Of a DNA stretch of 59,824 nucleotides, positions 25,314 through 34,816 are shown piece by piece. The DNA lies in contig JACTNA010000015.1 in NCBI GenBank assembly GCA_014584315.1, forward strand, positions 1-59,824. Reading direction: 5' to 3'. The notes beneath the pieces were generated by a model. That model was not told where the DNA came from. It ran no database searches and was given only the letters and a program-made list of their open reading frames with translations. Origin of the DNA: Planctomycetota bacterium (GTDB lineage: Bacteria > Planctomycetota > Phycisphaerae > Phycisphaerales > UBA1924). The position numbers were made by a program, and so were the translations under genes. Within the stretch, counting starts at the first letter, position 1; each line of letters begins with the position of its first letter.

Positions 25314-28300
25314 ATGTCGAGCATCTTCCGCGTTCCGGGCGCGCACGCCCGCCGTTCCGCAGCCTCCGTCGCCCGAGCCTCGGGCGCGCCGTTCGAGCCC
25401 GCGTTGATCGACGCGCTCGAACAGCGCGTGCTGCTCTCCGCGGCCGACCAGTTCATGGGACCGCTCCCGGCGTCGGCGAACGGTCGCGTCGGCGTGGTCG
25501 AGCACGTGGCGTGGCGCGGCGGGTCGATCGAGGCCAAGGCCGGCTCATGGATGGTGACGTTCGAGGATGCCCTCGGTGAAGAAGGCGCGATCCTGACCGC
25601 CCGGCGAGTGGCGGACGCGATGGGGATCGACGAGGCGACCATCCGATCCGTGGGGCGCGGGCGGTACGCGACGATCGACTCGCACGAGAGGCCGAACCAG
25701 TGGGCGATCGAGTCCGCGCTGCGCTCGGTCGATGGCGTGAGGGCGATCGAGCCGAACGCGGTCTACGAGAAGCAGGCGCTCCCGAACGATCCGCTCTTCA
25801 CGAACCAGTGGCAACTGGACAACACCGGCCAGTTCATCCCGGGCAGCGGCTTCGGGACCATCGGCGCGGACGTGGGCGGCGCCGCGGCGTGGGACCTCAC
25901 GTTCGGCTCGCGCGACGTGATCGTCGCGGTGATCGACTCCGGCATCGACTTCAGCCACCCCGACCTCGCAGCGAATATCTGGCGCAACCCGAACGAGACC
26001 GGGAACGGAACGGACAGCGATGGGAACGGGTTCGTCGACGACCTCAACGGCTGGGACTTCGGCGATCTTGACAACGACCCGAGCGAGGACATCAACACCG
26101 CCTCGTGGTACGGGCACGGAACGTTCGTGTCGGGCATCATCGGCGCGGTGGGCAACAACGGGGTCGGCATCGCGGGCGTCGCGTGGGACGTCTCGATCAT
26201 CCCGATGAAGATCCCCAACAGCAACGGCAACGCGCTCCTCTCCGCCATCGTCGGCGCGCACGACTACCTGACGATGATGATCGGCGAGGGCCACAACATC
26301 GTCGCCAGCAACAACAGTTACGGCGCGTTCGACCAGGCGTTCTACGCCGACGTGCCCACGGGGTTCGACGCGGAGAGAGACGCGATCGAGCGGTTCATCG
26401 CCGCCGGCGGCACCTTCGTCGCCGCGGCGGGCAACAACGCGTTCGACAACGACGACCCGGACGTCACGTTCTTCCCGACGTCGTACAACATCCCCGGCCT
26501 GATCGCCGTCGCCGCGACCGACAACAACGACGCCCTCGCCGGGTTCTCCAACTACGGCGCCAAGACGGTGGACCTCGGCGCGCCCGGCGTGCAGGTGTAC
26601 TCGACCACCGTGGGCGGGGGCTACGGCTTCGGTTCCGGGACCTCGTTCGCCGCGCCCATGGTCGTCGGTGCGGTCGCCCTGCTCAAGACCCACCGGCCAG
26701 AGGCCTCGGCGCAGGAAGTCCGCCAGACACTCATCGACAGCGTGGACATCCTCCCGACGCTCCAGAACCGTGTCGTCTCCGGCGGCCGCCTGAACCTCGT
26801 CCGCGCGCTCAACATCATCGGCATCGACGGCCCCGTCGTGAAGCGGATCGACCCCGGACCCGTCACCGGACGCAACGACCCATCGACCGGCCTGCCCATC
26901 GACACCATCACCGTCGAGTTCAACAAGTCCATCGACGCCTCCGTGCTCGCGCTCGACTCCGCCTCGTTCCTCTACGCAGGCCCGGACGGGCTTTTCGGCA
27001 CCGGCGACGACTCGACCGTCATCACCATCGCTTCCGTCGACATCGACCCCGGCGACGACAAGGTCATCCACATCTCACTCGACCTGACCAACGTCCCTCA
27101 GCAGCGCCTGCTGCTCGGCAAGTACCGCCTCACGCTGCACGCCGGAACCGCCGGAGACCCCAAGATCCGAGACCTGCTCGGCAACCTGCTCAAGGGCGAC
27201 TCGACCGGCGGCACCGACGAGGTCTACGAGTTCGAGGTCGTCGGCGTCGGGGGCAGCCTCGAACCGAACGACACCCTCGCAACAGCAACCCCGGTCTCCT
27301 TCAACGCCAGCGGCAAGGCGAACTTCAACGGGCTGTTCCTCGGCGACGGCCTGCACGCCGGGCTGGACGTCGACATCTTCCGCATCACGATGCCTCGCGG
27401 CGGACTCATCACCGCCCGCGTCGATGCCAAGAGTCTCCAGATCCCCTCGCAGTTCGACTCCTACCTCCGACTCTTCGACGCCCTCGGCAATGAACTGGCC
27501 TTCAACGACCAGTTCAACGGGCCGGACGCCTATCTCGACTACTTCGTCTCCACCGGCGGCACCTACTACGCCGCCGTCTCCGGCTTCCCCAACGACGACT
27601 ACGACCCCACCATCGCCGGCAGCGGCGTGACCCAGTCCACCGGCAACTACAACCTCGCCCTCGGCATCGAGCTTGTCGGCGAGGACCGCATCACCGTCTC
27701 GGACACGCTCGACGCCCCGGTCGCCGTGCCGCCGACCGGCACCCAGGGCACCACGTCGGATTCGATCACCGTCAACGACGCCCGCGCGATCCGCGACGTC
27801 AACCTGAGCCTCGACCTCGACCACACTTTCGTCTCCGACCTGCGCATCTCGCTCATCAGCCCGCGCGGGACCGAGGTGGTCGTCTTCGACCGGCACGGCA
27901 CCAACGGCCAGGACTTCAACAACGTCCTCTTCGACGACGAGGCCGCCCGGTCCATCGTCACCGCGGCCACGCCCTACTCCGGCTCCTACCGCCCGACGAA
28001 CGCCCTCAATAAGTTCGACGGCGAGTCCGCCGCCGGCCTCTGGACGATCGTCATCAACGACACAACCGCCCTCAACTCGGGCGTGCTCCGCTCCTGGGCG
28101 ATCGAACTCACCCTCGAGAACGACATCTTCGGACCGTTCGAACTCAACGACACGCTCGCCACCGCCCGTGATCTCAACGAGATCAACGGCACCGGCGCGG
28201 CGACGCGCAACGCCTACATCGGCGACGGCGGGTTCGGCCTCCTCGACCGCGACCTCTTCCGCTTCCGCGTCGACGCCGGCACCACCCTCAACGCCCTCGC

Positions 28301-30824
28301 CGTCTCTGTCGCCGACCCGAACACCGGCGAACTCACCCTCGCCACCGGACTCCGACTGCTGGACGCGAGCGGCTCGGAGATCAAGCGGTCCACGCCCGAC
28401 GGCACGCTCAACAGCAGCATCGGCGGGTTCGTCTTCGCCGCCGGCGGCACCTACTACATCGCCGTCAGCGAGGCGACGAATCTCGATTACGACCCGTTCA
28501 ACGTCACCAGCGGCGCCCCCGCCGAGACCACCGGCAACTACACGCTGGCGATCTCGGTGACAGGAGGCGTGAGCGATGCTTCGCACGTCCTCGCCGGGCA
28601 GCGCGTCCGCGCCGGCATCGACAACGACGGCACCTTCGGCATCAACGACGCCGGCTCGCCCCTCGGCATCCGCTTCGACGGGCTGGAGTTCCTCCGCGAC
28701 GCAGACACCGGGCAGGGCCTCCGGTCCTTCTACGGCATGTCCGCCGGGGGCTACGAGTTCCTCAACAGCGGGTCGTCGTCCCCAACCTCGCTCCCCATGA
28801 CCATGGTCAGCCAGAGCGACGCCTTCAACCGGCGCACCACCGCCCAGGGGCTTTTCCGCCAGTCGCTCTCCGTCGAGCGCACCATCTCCTTCGGCCCCAA
28901 CGACGCCTTCCTCGCCATCGACGTCCGCCTCACCAACAACGGCTCGTCCGCCGTCAATGAGGTCTCGTGGATGGAGGCGATCGACGCCAACCAGGGGTTC
29001 AACCTCGACAACCGAGGCCCCAACACGCAGAACGACGTCCTCGACGGCGTGCCCTACATGCGATCCAGCGTCGTCACCAACGCCTTCGGCCAGGGCATCA
29101 CGATGGCGGTGGGTGCGCCGGCCTCCGACACGCGGGCCATGGCGACGTTCGTGGACCCGAACGCCCTCGTCATCCGCGACCCCAACCAGGTGCTCGCCTT
29201 CGGCGTCAACGACCCGGACGGGGCGTCCGGCAATCTCGTCATGATCCTCGCCTACGACCTCGGCGCCATCGGCGCGGGCCAGAGCGCGACGATGCGCTAC
29301 TTCATCTTCTTCGGCGAGTCCCCCACCGCCGCGCAGAGCCTCTACGACGCCGTCAACGCCGGAACCGGCGCGGGCCACCTCACCGCCGACACCGCCAACC
29401 CCGCGACGGAGACCCTCTCGGACGGATCGGCCGCGCCGACGCTCCCCTACCGCTCGTACTACCCCGAGGGCTTCGCCAGCCCCTTCATCTACACCTTTGT
29501 CCCCATGCTCAACCCGCACGATCAGCCCACGCGCGTCTTCGCCGTCGCCCGCTACGAGACCGGACAGCGCGACCAGGTGCTCGCCGATTTTGTCATCGCC
29601 CCGCAGTCACGCGGCGGCATCACCCTCAACACCCCCGAGATGTACGACGTCGGCTTCGGCAACCCCGGTGGCTCGCTCGTCCGGCCGCTCGAGCCCTACG
29701 CCGTCGAGATCCGATCCGAGCGCCCGATCGCCGCGACCTTCAGCCACTACGACACGTTCCTCCTCGACGGCCTCCGTTCGGCGGTCGGCGAGTCATTCGT
29801 CTCCGATGTCAGCCAGACGTGGACCATCGGCGAAGTCGAGAAGGCCGACGGCATCTTCGACATCATCATCTTCCAGAGCATCTCCGACATCACCATCAAG
29901 GTCGAGACCACGCTGCTCCCCACCGGCGGCGGCAACCCCATCGTGCTGACGCAGGAACTCGCTCCCTTCCGCCGCGGCGGGTGGAACCTGTCCTCCCTCC
30001 CCAACGTCCCCGACGGCCGCTACGGCGCGCTGATCCAGGCCCAGGCCCCGATCGTCGCGGCCGTCAGCAGCTACGACAACGGCGTCACAACCGATGCGCC
30101 CGGCGCGAAGGGCTTCGCCGCGACCCCGGGCCTCGGCGCCACGTCCGGCGTCACGCCGGAAGGGCAACTGGGCATCAACGCCGAGAGCGAGCGCGTCGGC
30201 ATCGCCAATCCCAACGACGCACAGACCACCGTCGTGTTCTCCTTCCTCTTCGAGAACGGCAGCGCGTACCGCACCTCCCTCACCGTGCCCGCGCTCTCAC
30301 GCGGCGAGATCGACGTCGGCTCGCTCCCCGGCTTCCCGCAGGGACGGGCGTACTCCATCCTCTTCGAGTCCGACCTGCCCGTCTCGCTGTCGCTGCCCAC
30401 CGCCGTCTTCGACGACGGCAACGGCACGGCCTTCGCCACGCAATCGCACACCTACTGGGCCTTCGGCGAGGGCTTCAGGCCGCAGGACCCCTTCAGCACC
30501 AACGTCGTCGAGTACCTCCGTCTCTTCAACCCCACCCAGCAGGACCAGGTCGTCGAGATCACGATCCGCTTCGACGGCAACTTCACGGGAACCAGCACGC
30601 CGCTCGGCCAGGAGGTCTTCCGCCGGGTCCTCCCCGCCCGCCGACTCGCCGAGTTCGACGTCCACGAGTTCGTCACGGGCGACAGGCGGATGCAGGACGT
30701 CTTCTACGGCCTCACGATCAAGAGCCCCGCCGGCATCGTCGCCTACATGGGGCACTACGACGCCTTCTTCCCCGGCGCGTTCGGCACACTCGGCGTCCCC
30801 CTCGGCATCACCGGCACGATCTGA
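25314..30824 (+). CDS. Giant secreted subtilisin-like protease with PPC and P domains
   Basis: A 1836-residue extracellular serine protease. Residues 35-43 are LEQRVLLSA, the planctomycete N-terminal export signature. An inhibitor-like prodomain follows (about 70-155), then the S8 catalytic domain (about 165-490) with D208 (AVIDSGID), H268 (YGHGTFVSG), oxyanion Asn near 374 (AAGNN) and S444 (GTSFAAPM). Next come an Ig-like segment with a calcium-type loop (GPDGLFGTGDDS), a PPC domain, a proprotein-convertase P domain (about 800-940) and a second PPC domain. The last 650 residues are novel beta-rich repeats with no recognised domain. The ATG at 25314 has GGGAG 8 nt upstream. TATGCT at 25165-25170 is a possible -10 in the 216-bp gap. 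A terminator follows. Confidence 0.92.
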   Translation: MSSIFRVPGAHARRSAASVARASGAPFEPALIDALEQRVLLSAADQFMGPLPASANGRVGVVEHVAWRGGSIEAKAGSWMVTFEDALGEEGAILTARRVADAMGIDEATIRSVGRGRYATIDSHERPNQWAIESALRSVDGVRAIEPNAVYEKQALPNDPLFTNQWQLDNTGQFIPGSGFGTIGADVGGAAAWDLTFGSRDVIVAVIDSGIDFSHPDLAANIWRNPNETGNGTDSDGNGFVDDLNGWDFGDLDNDPSEDINTASWYGHGTFVSGIIGAVGNNGVGIAGVAWDVSIIPMKIPNSNGNALLSAIVGAHDYLTMMIGEGHNIVASNNSYGAFDQAFYADVPTGFDAERDAIERFIAAGGTFVAAAGNNAFDNDDPDVTFFPTSYNIPGLIAVAATDNNDALAGFSNYGAKTVDLGAPGVQVYSTTVGGGYGFGSGTSFAAPMVVGAVALLKTHRPEASAQEVRQTLIDSVDILPTLQNRVVSGGRLNLVRALNIIGIDGPVVKRIDPGPVTGRNDPSTGLPIDTITVEFNKSIDASVLALDSASFLYAGPDGLFGTGDDSTVITIASVDIDPGDDKVIHISLDLTNVPQQRLLLGKYRLTLHAGTAGDPKIRDLLGNLLKGDSTGGTDEVYEFEVVGVGGSLEPNDTLATATPVSFNASGKANFNGLFLGDGLHAGLDVDIFRITMPRGGLITARVDAKSLQIPSQFDSYLRLFDALGNELAFNDQFNGPDAYLDYFVSTGGTYYAAVSGFPNDDYDPTIAGSGVTQSTGNYNLALGIELVGEDRITVSDTLDAPVAVPPTGTQGTTSDSITVNDARAIRDVNLSLDLDHTFVSDLRISLISPRGTEVVVFDRHGTNGQDFNNVLFDDEAARSIVTAATPYSGSYRPTNALNKFDGESAAGLWTIVINDTTALNSGVLRSWAIELTLENDIFGPFELNDTLATARDLNEINGTGAATRNAYIGDGGFGLLDRDLFRFRVDAGTTLNALAVSVADPNTGELTLATGLRLLDASGSEIKRSTPDGTLNSSIGGFVFAAGGTYYIAVSEATNLDYDPFNVTSGAPAETTGNYTLAISVTGGVSDASHVLAGQRVRAGIDNDGTFGINDAGSPLGIRFDGLEFLRDADTGQGLRSFYGMSAGGYEFLNSGSSSPTSLPMTMVSQSDAFNRRTTAQGLFRQSLSVERTISFGPNDAFLAIDVRLTNNGSSAVNEVSWMEAIDANQGFNLDNRGPNTQNDVLDGVPYMRSSVVTNAFGQGITMAVGAPASDTRAMATFVDPNALVIRDPNQVLAFGVNDPDGASGNLVMILAYDLGAIGAGQSATMRYFIFFGESPTAAQSLYDAVNAGTGAGHLTADTANPATETLSDGSAAPTLPYRSYYPEGFASPFIYTFVPMLNPHDQPTRVFAVARYETGQRDQVLADFVIAPQSRGGITLNTPEMYDVGFGNPGGSLVRPLEPYAVEIRSERPIAATFSHYDTFLLDGLRSAVGESFVSDVSQTWTIGEVEKADGIFDIIIFQSISDITIKVETTLLPTGGGNPIVLTQELAPFRRGGWNLSSLPNVPDGRYGALIQAQAPIVAAVSSYDNGVTTDAPGAKGFAATPGLGATSGVTPEGQLGINAESERVGIANPNDAQTTVVFSFLFENGSAYRTSLTVPALSRGEIDVGSLPGFPQGRAYSILFESDLPVSLSLPTAVFDDGNGTAFATQSHTYWAFGEGFRPQDPFSTNVVEYLRLFNPTQQDQVVEITIRFDGNFTGTSTPLGQEVFRRVLPARRLAEFDVHEFVTGDRRMQDVFYGLTIKSPAGIVAYMGHYDAFFPGAFGTLGVPLGITGTI

Positions 30825-30847
30825 CCGCCAAACCCACGTCTCTCCTC

Positions 30848-30880
30848 AACGCCCGACGCCGGCAGGCACGGGCGTTTCTT
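30848..30880 (+). terminator. Intrinsic terminator after the subtilase
   Basis: AACGCCCG (30848-30855) pairs with CGGGCGTT (30869-30876) around a 13-nt loop and runs directly into TTTCTTG. It insulates the protease from the hydratase genes that follow. Confidence 0.65.
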
Positions 30881-30926
30881 GTGCGCACTCGGCCTACGCT
30901 CAACGCTGTTCGTGCGGTCCTCCACC

Positions 30927-31688
30927 ATGAGCGAACCACTGACCAATCTGACGATCGACCGGGCCGTCGCCCGCCTGACGTTGAACAGGCCCGACGCACG
31001 AAACGCGCTGTCCATCGCGCTCCTCGAGAGCCTCCTCGCTCGCGTCGACGAGATCGAAACGGCCGCGACGCCTCCCACCGTGCTCGTGCTCACCGGCGCC
31101 GGCCCGGCGTTCTGCGCCGGCATGGACCTCCGGGCCGTCCTCGGCGATCCCGCCGCCGGATCGACGCTGCTCGGCCTCCTCGCCGACCTCACGCTCCGCA
31201 TGCGCGGCCTGCCCGCGGCGCTCGTCGCGGCCGTCAACGGCGCGGCCATCGGCGGCGGGTGCGGCCTCGCCTGCGTCTGCGACTTCGTCCTCACCCACGA
31301 CGACGCCAAACTCGGCTTCCCCGAGGTCGACCTCGGTGTCTGCCCCGCCGTCGTCGCTCCCTGGGTCGTCCGGCGGCTTGGCGCTGGGCGGGCGAGGCAG
31401 GTACTCCTCGGCGGGGGCGTAATGACGGGGCGAGAAGCCGCGCAGATCGGGCTGGCCACCATGAGCGTCCCGACCTTCGCCGACCTTGAACCTACCGTGG
31501 CGGAACTCGCCGCCCGCCTGTCCAAGGCCGGTCCCCTCGCCCTCCGCGAGACCAAGCGGCTGCTCAACGCCCTCGACGGCTCGGACGATGCGGACATCGT
31601 GCGCCGCGGAGCAGGAATCTCGGCGTCCGTCCTCGCCACGCCCGACGCGCAATCCCGCCTCCGCGAACGCTTCGCCCCGAGGGCCTGA
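30927..31688 (+). CDS. Enoyl-CoA hydratase, possible methylglutaconyl-CoA hydratase
   Basis: A 253-residue crotonase with an intact site: FCAGMDLRAVLG and VNGAAIGGGCGLACVCD form the oxyanion hole, and LGFPEVDLGVCPAVV carries the catalytic Glu. The FPEV-x-LG-x-x-PA-x-V pattern resembles AUH/LiuC methylglutaconyl-CoA hydratases of leucine breakdown, which would complete the carboxyltransferase-to-HMG-CoA-lyase route encoded 6-13 kb upstream. The ATG at 30927 lacks a clear ribosome binding site. TACGCT at 30895-30900 is a possible -10 and GTG 30912 a possible alternative start. Confidence 0.88.
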   Translation: MSEPLTNLTIDRAVARLTLNRPDARNALSIALLESLLARVDEIETAATPPTVLVLTGAGPAFCAGMDLRAVLGDPAAGSTLLGLLADLTLRMRGLPAALVAAVNGAAIGGGCGLACVCDFVLTHDDAKLGFPEVDLGVCPAVVAPWVVRRLGAGRARQVLLGGGVMTGREAAQIGLATMSVPTFADLEPTVAELAARLSKAGPLALRETKRLLNALDGSDDADIVRRGAGISASVLATPDAQSRLRERFAPRA

Positions 31689-31806
31689 CGACGCCGAGCG
31701 GAAGCACGAAGCGGCCTCCGCGCGCTATACTCCCGCTGTTTCGGGACGTGATCGGAGAATGTCCGGTGTCGGCTTCGGCCCGCCGCCGGGCGGTCGGAGC
31801 AGACGA

Positions 31807-32703
31807 ATGACGGCCCTGCCGCTGCCAGTCGAGCGCGATGACCACCGAGAGCACAAGGGCGTGCTCACGATCCGGCTCGAACAGGCGGACCGGCCCGTCG
31901 TCGTGCTCGACCTCCCGCTCGTCCAACGGCTCGAAGCGACGCTCGCGACGATCCCGGGCGACGCCCGTGCTGTCGTCCTCGCGTCCGCGAGCGAACGCGC
32001 GTTCGTCGCCGGCGCGGACCTCAAGGCCATCAGCGAACTCAGCGATGAGCACCTGGATCGGTATCTCGCCTACGGCCAGCGCGTCTTCGGCATCCTCTCC
32101 CAGTTGCCCTGCCCCACCGTCGCGGCCGTCAACGGCGCGGCACTGGGCGGCGGGCTTGAACTCGCGATGCATTGCGACGGCCTGGTCGCGTCCCCATCGC
32201 CGAGCGGCAAGCCCTACCAGGTGGGTCTGCCCGAGGCGTCGCTCGGCCTGTGCCCGGGATGGGGCGGGACGAACCTGCTCCCCGCGCGGATGGACCCGGC
32301 GGATGCGATCCGGCGAACCGCGACCGGCCGGACCATGGCCTTCGATGAGGCCGCCGAGGCCGGGCTGTTTGACGACGTCGCCGCGACGCGGGATGAACTG
32401 CTCGACGCGGCCAAGTCGTGGGTGTGCGCGCAAAGGACTCCGAAGCGCGACGGTGCGCCATCGCGCTGGATCGGGCGCGGCGACTGCGCGGCCGCGGTCG
32501 TGAAGGCCGCGGACGAGGTTCGCGGCGAGGTCGGTACGAGCGGGACCGGCGCGGCGGTGCTGGACGCGGTTGACGCCGGAACGGCGCGCGGATGGCCGGC
32601 CGCGCTGGACACCGAGCGACAACGCCTCGTTGCGTTGCGCCGCACGCCCGCCGCGGTTGATGCGATCCGTGCGTTCTTCGAACGCACGGCGAAGAAAGGA
32701 TGA
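31807..32703 (+). CDS. Enoyl-CoA hydratase/isomerase-family protein
   Basis: A 298-residue crotonase-fold enzyme with FVAGADLKAIS, VNGAALGGGLELAMHCD and the catalytic-Glu stretch GLPEASLGLCPGWGGT, the last closest to hydratases and the N-terminal half of multifunctional FadB/FadJ. There is no dehydrogenase half. Residues 210-298 are a helical C-terminal extension ending RAFFERTAKKG. The start at ATG 31807 is chosen for GGAG 7 nt upstream over ATG 31759. TATACT at 31726-31731 is a good -10. The acyl-CoA dehydrogenase follows on the same strand. Confidence 0.88.
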   Translation: MTALPLPVERDDHREHKGVLTIRLEQADRPVVVLDLPLVQRLEATLATIPGDARAVVLASASERAFVAGADLKAISELSDEHLDRYLAYGQRVFGILSQLPCPTVAAVNGAALGGGLELAMHCDGLVASPSPSGKPYQVGLPEASLGLCPGWGGTNLLPARMDPADAIRRTATGRTMAFDEAAEAGLFDDVAATRDELLDAAKSWVCAQRTPKRDGAPSRWIGRGDCAAAVVKAADEVRGEVGTSGTGAAVLDAVDAGTARGWPAALDTERQRLVALRRTPAAVDAIRAFFERTAKKG

Positions 32704-32785
32704 CGCCCGGGGGACGGAGTTCGAGTTTCCACGCCACCCGGGGGAGGAACCGCGCGGCCTGACCCGCGTGTTGCAGAGGTGTCCG

Positions 32786-34726
32786 ATGGCAGACCTGAAG
32801 TCGATGAAGGGCGTCTCGGAGAAGGACCGCAGACTCATCGCGGAGGCGGAGGCCCTGCTCGGCCCTGAACCTACGTCGATGGGCTTCATGAAGAACCTCT
32901 TCTGGGGGCGCTTCCGCGGCGACCTCGTGCTCCCCTACCCGGAGGTCAGCCCGGAGGAAGCCGCCCGATGCGATCAACTGCTCGCGGAACTCGAACGCTA
33001 TCTGAAGCACGAGCACCCCGCGATCCAGATCGACCAGGAGCAGGAAATCCCGCGCTGGGTCATCGACCGCCTCTTCTCGATGGGCGTGCTCGGCATGACC
33101 ATCCCCAGGGAGTACGGCGGGCTGGGCATGGGCATCACGAGTTACAACCGGGCGCTGGAGATGATCGGGCGGTACTGCGGCTCAACGGCCGTGCTCGTGA
33201 GCGCCCACCAGTCGATCGGGTGCAAGGCGATCATGCTCTTCGGCACCGAAGAGCAGAAGCGCCTCTGGCTGCCCAGCCTGGCGAAGGACACGGTCAGCGC
33301 GTTCTGCCTGAGCGAACCAAACGTCGGGTGCGACGCGGGCGGGCAGGAGACCACCTGCGAACTCTCCCCCGACGGGAGTCACTATGTCCTCAACGGCGAG
33401 AAGAAGTGGGCGACCAGCGGGGCGATCAGCGGCCTGTTCACGGTCATGGCGCGCCAGAAGATGCCCGACGGCTCCGACCGGGTCACCGCGCTCGTCTGCA
33501 CGCCCGGCATGGACGGGATCGACATCTTCGAGAAGAACCGCAGCAAGTGCGGCATCCGCGGCACGTGGCAGGCCCGCATCCGGTTCACCAACGTCCGGGT
33601 CCCGAAGTTCAACCTGCTGCACAAGGAGGGGCGCGGCCTGAACGTCGCCCTCAGTTGCCTGAACTACGGGCGGTGCACACTGAGCGCGGGGATGCTCGGC
33701 GGGGCGTTCAGCGCGATGAACCAGGCGATCCGCTGGGCGCAGACCCGCTACCAGTTCGGCGAGCCGCTCGCCGAGAAGGAACTCGTCCGGCAGCGCATCG
33801 CGCACATGGCGGCGATGGTGTACGCCTCCGACGCCGTCCTCTACATGACCACGGGCATGCTCGACCGCGGCGACGAGGACATCATGGTCGAGACCGCGGC
33901 GTGCAAGGTCTTCTGCTCCGAGATGGGCTGGCGCGTCGTGAACGACGCCCTGCAGATCATGGGCGGCGAGTCCTACATGACCGAGAACGAGGTCGAACGC
34001 ACCTTCCGCGACTCGCGGATCAACCTCATCGTTGAAGGCTCGAACGACCTCATGTGGTCCTTCATCTTCGCCTACGGCGGCAAGCAGCTCGGCGAGTGGA
34101 TGCTCGGCATCCGCGAGGCGCCGCTCTCGAAGAAACTGAGTCCCTCGCTGCTCCGCGCGGCCGTCCCGCTGGCGGCCGAGGTCTTCCTCGGCGTGCGCCG
34201 CCGCGCCCCGGCGATCGAGGGCGTGCACGCGTCCCTCCGCCCGCACGCGCAGCGCCTGGCCCGCCTGATCTCGGAGCACACCTACCAGTTCAAGCAGACC
34301 AGCAAGCGCTACGACGCCGCCGTGGTCTCACGCCAGGCCGTCCAGGCCCGGCTCGCCCTCGCCGCCATCTACCTGCACGCCTGGGCCTGCACGCTCAGCA
34401 AACTCGACCGCGACGTGCGCCGGCACGAGGGCAACGGGGGGTTGGAGTTTGAGCGCGACCGCGCCGCCGCCCTGCACTTCTTCGACCTCGCCGAGCTCGA
34501 GATCAACCGCTACTACCGCGAACTCTACTTCAACGCGGACGACACGATGCTCGCCGCGGCGAGCGCGGCCCTGCGCCACAACGACACCCTGCCCACCGAG
34601 GACTTCATCATCCCGGAACGCAGCCCCACGCCGCAGCGCGGCAAGGGCCGCCGAACGGACCAGTCGTCGATCAAGACATTCCCGGGCGATGCGCACGCCC
34701 CAACCGCGGACGCCGCGCAACGCTGA
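32786..34726 (+). CDS. Acyl-CoA dehydrogenase, VLCAD/ACAD9-like
   Basis: A 646-residue FAD enzyme that introduces the 2,3-double bond into acyl-CoA. The N-terminal and central acyl-CoA dehydrogenase domains show YGGLGMG, SAHQSIG, FCLSEPNVGCDAG and KKWATSG. The flavin/catalytic helix contains RDSRINLIVEGSND with the catalytic Glu in EGSN. The 180-residue C-terminal helical extension is the mark of the very-long-chain/ACAD9 branch, so fatty-acid oxidation is more likely than isovaleryl-CoA. AGAGG 6 nt before ATG 32786 sets the start. It is flanked by an enoyl-CoA hydratase and 2-oxoacid dehydrogenase genes. Confidence 0.93.
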   Translation: MADLKSMKGVSEKDRRLIAEAEALLGPEPTSMGFMKNLFWGRFRGDLVLPYPEVSPEEAARCDQLLAELERYLKHEHPAIQIDQEQEIPRWVIDRLFSMGVLGMTIPREYGGLGMGITSYNRALEMIGRYCGSTAVLVSAHQSIGCKAIMLFGTEEQKRLWLPSLAKDTVSAFCLSEPNVGCDAGGQETTCELSPDGSHYVLNGEKKWATSGAISGLFTVMARQKMPDGSDRVTALVCTPGMDGIDIFEKNRSKCGIRGTWQARIRFTNVRVPKFNLLHKEGRGLNVALSCLNYGRCTLSAGMLGGAFSAMNQAIRWAQTRYQFGEPLAEKELVRQRIAHMAAMVYASDAVLYMTTGMLDRGDEDIMVETAACKVFCSEMGWRVVNDALQIMGGESYMTENEVERTFRDSRINLIVEGSNDLMWSFIFAYGGKQLGEWMLGIREAPLSKKLSPSLLRAAVPLAAEVFLGVRRRAPAIEGVHASLRPHAQRLARLISEHTYQFKQTSKRYDAAVVSRQAVQARLALAAIYLHAWACTLSKLDRDVRRHEGNGGLEFERDRAAALHFFDLAELEINRYYRELYFNADDTMLAAASAALRHNDTLPTEDFIIPERSPTPQRGKGRRTDQSSIKTFPGDAHAPTADAAQR

Positions 34727-34816
34727 GCCGCACCGGCGCGTCGCCGGCCCCCCGGCCCGCTACGCTGTCGCCAGAGAGCAGCCCGTCCCGGAGCCGGGGC
34801 GGGCGGGAGGACGCCG

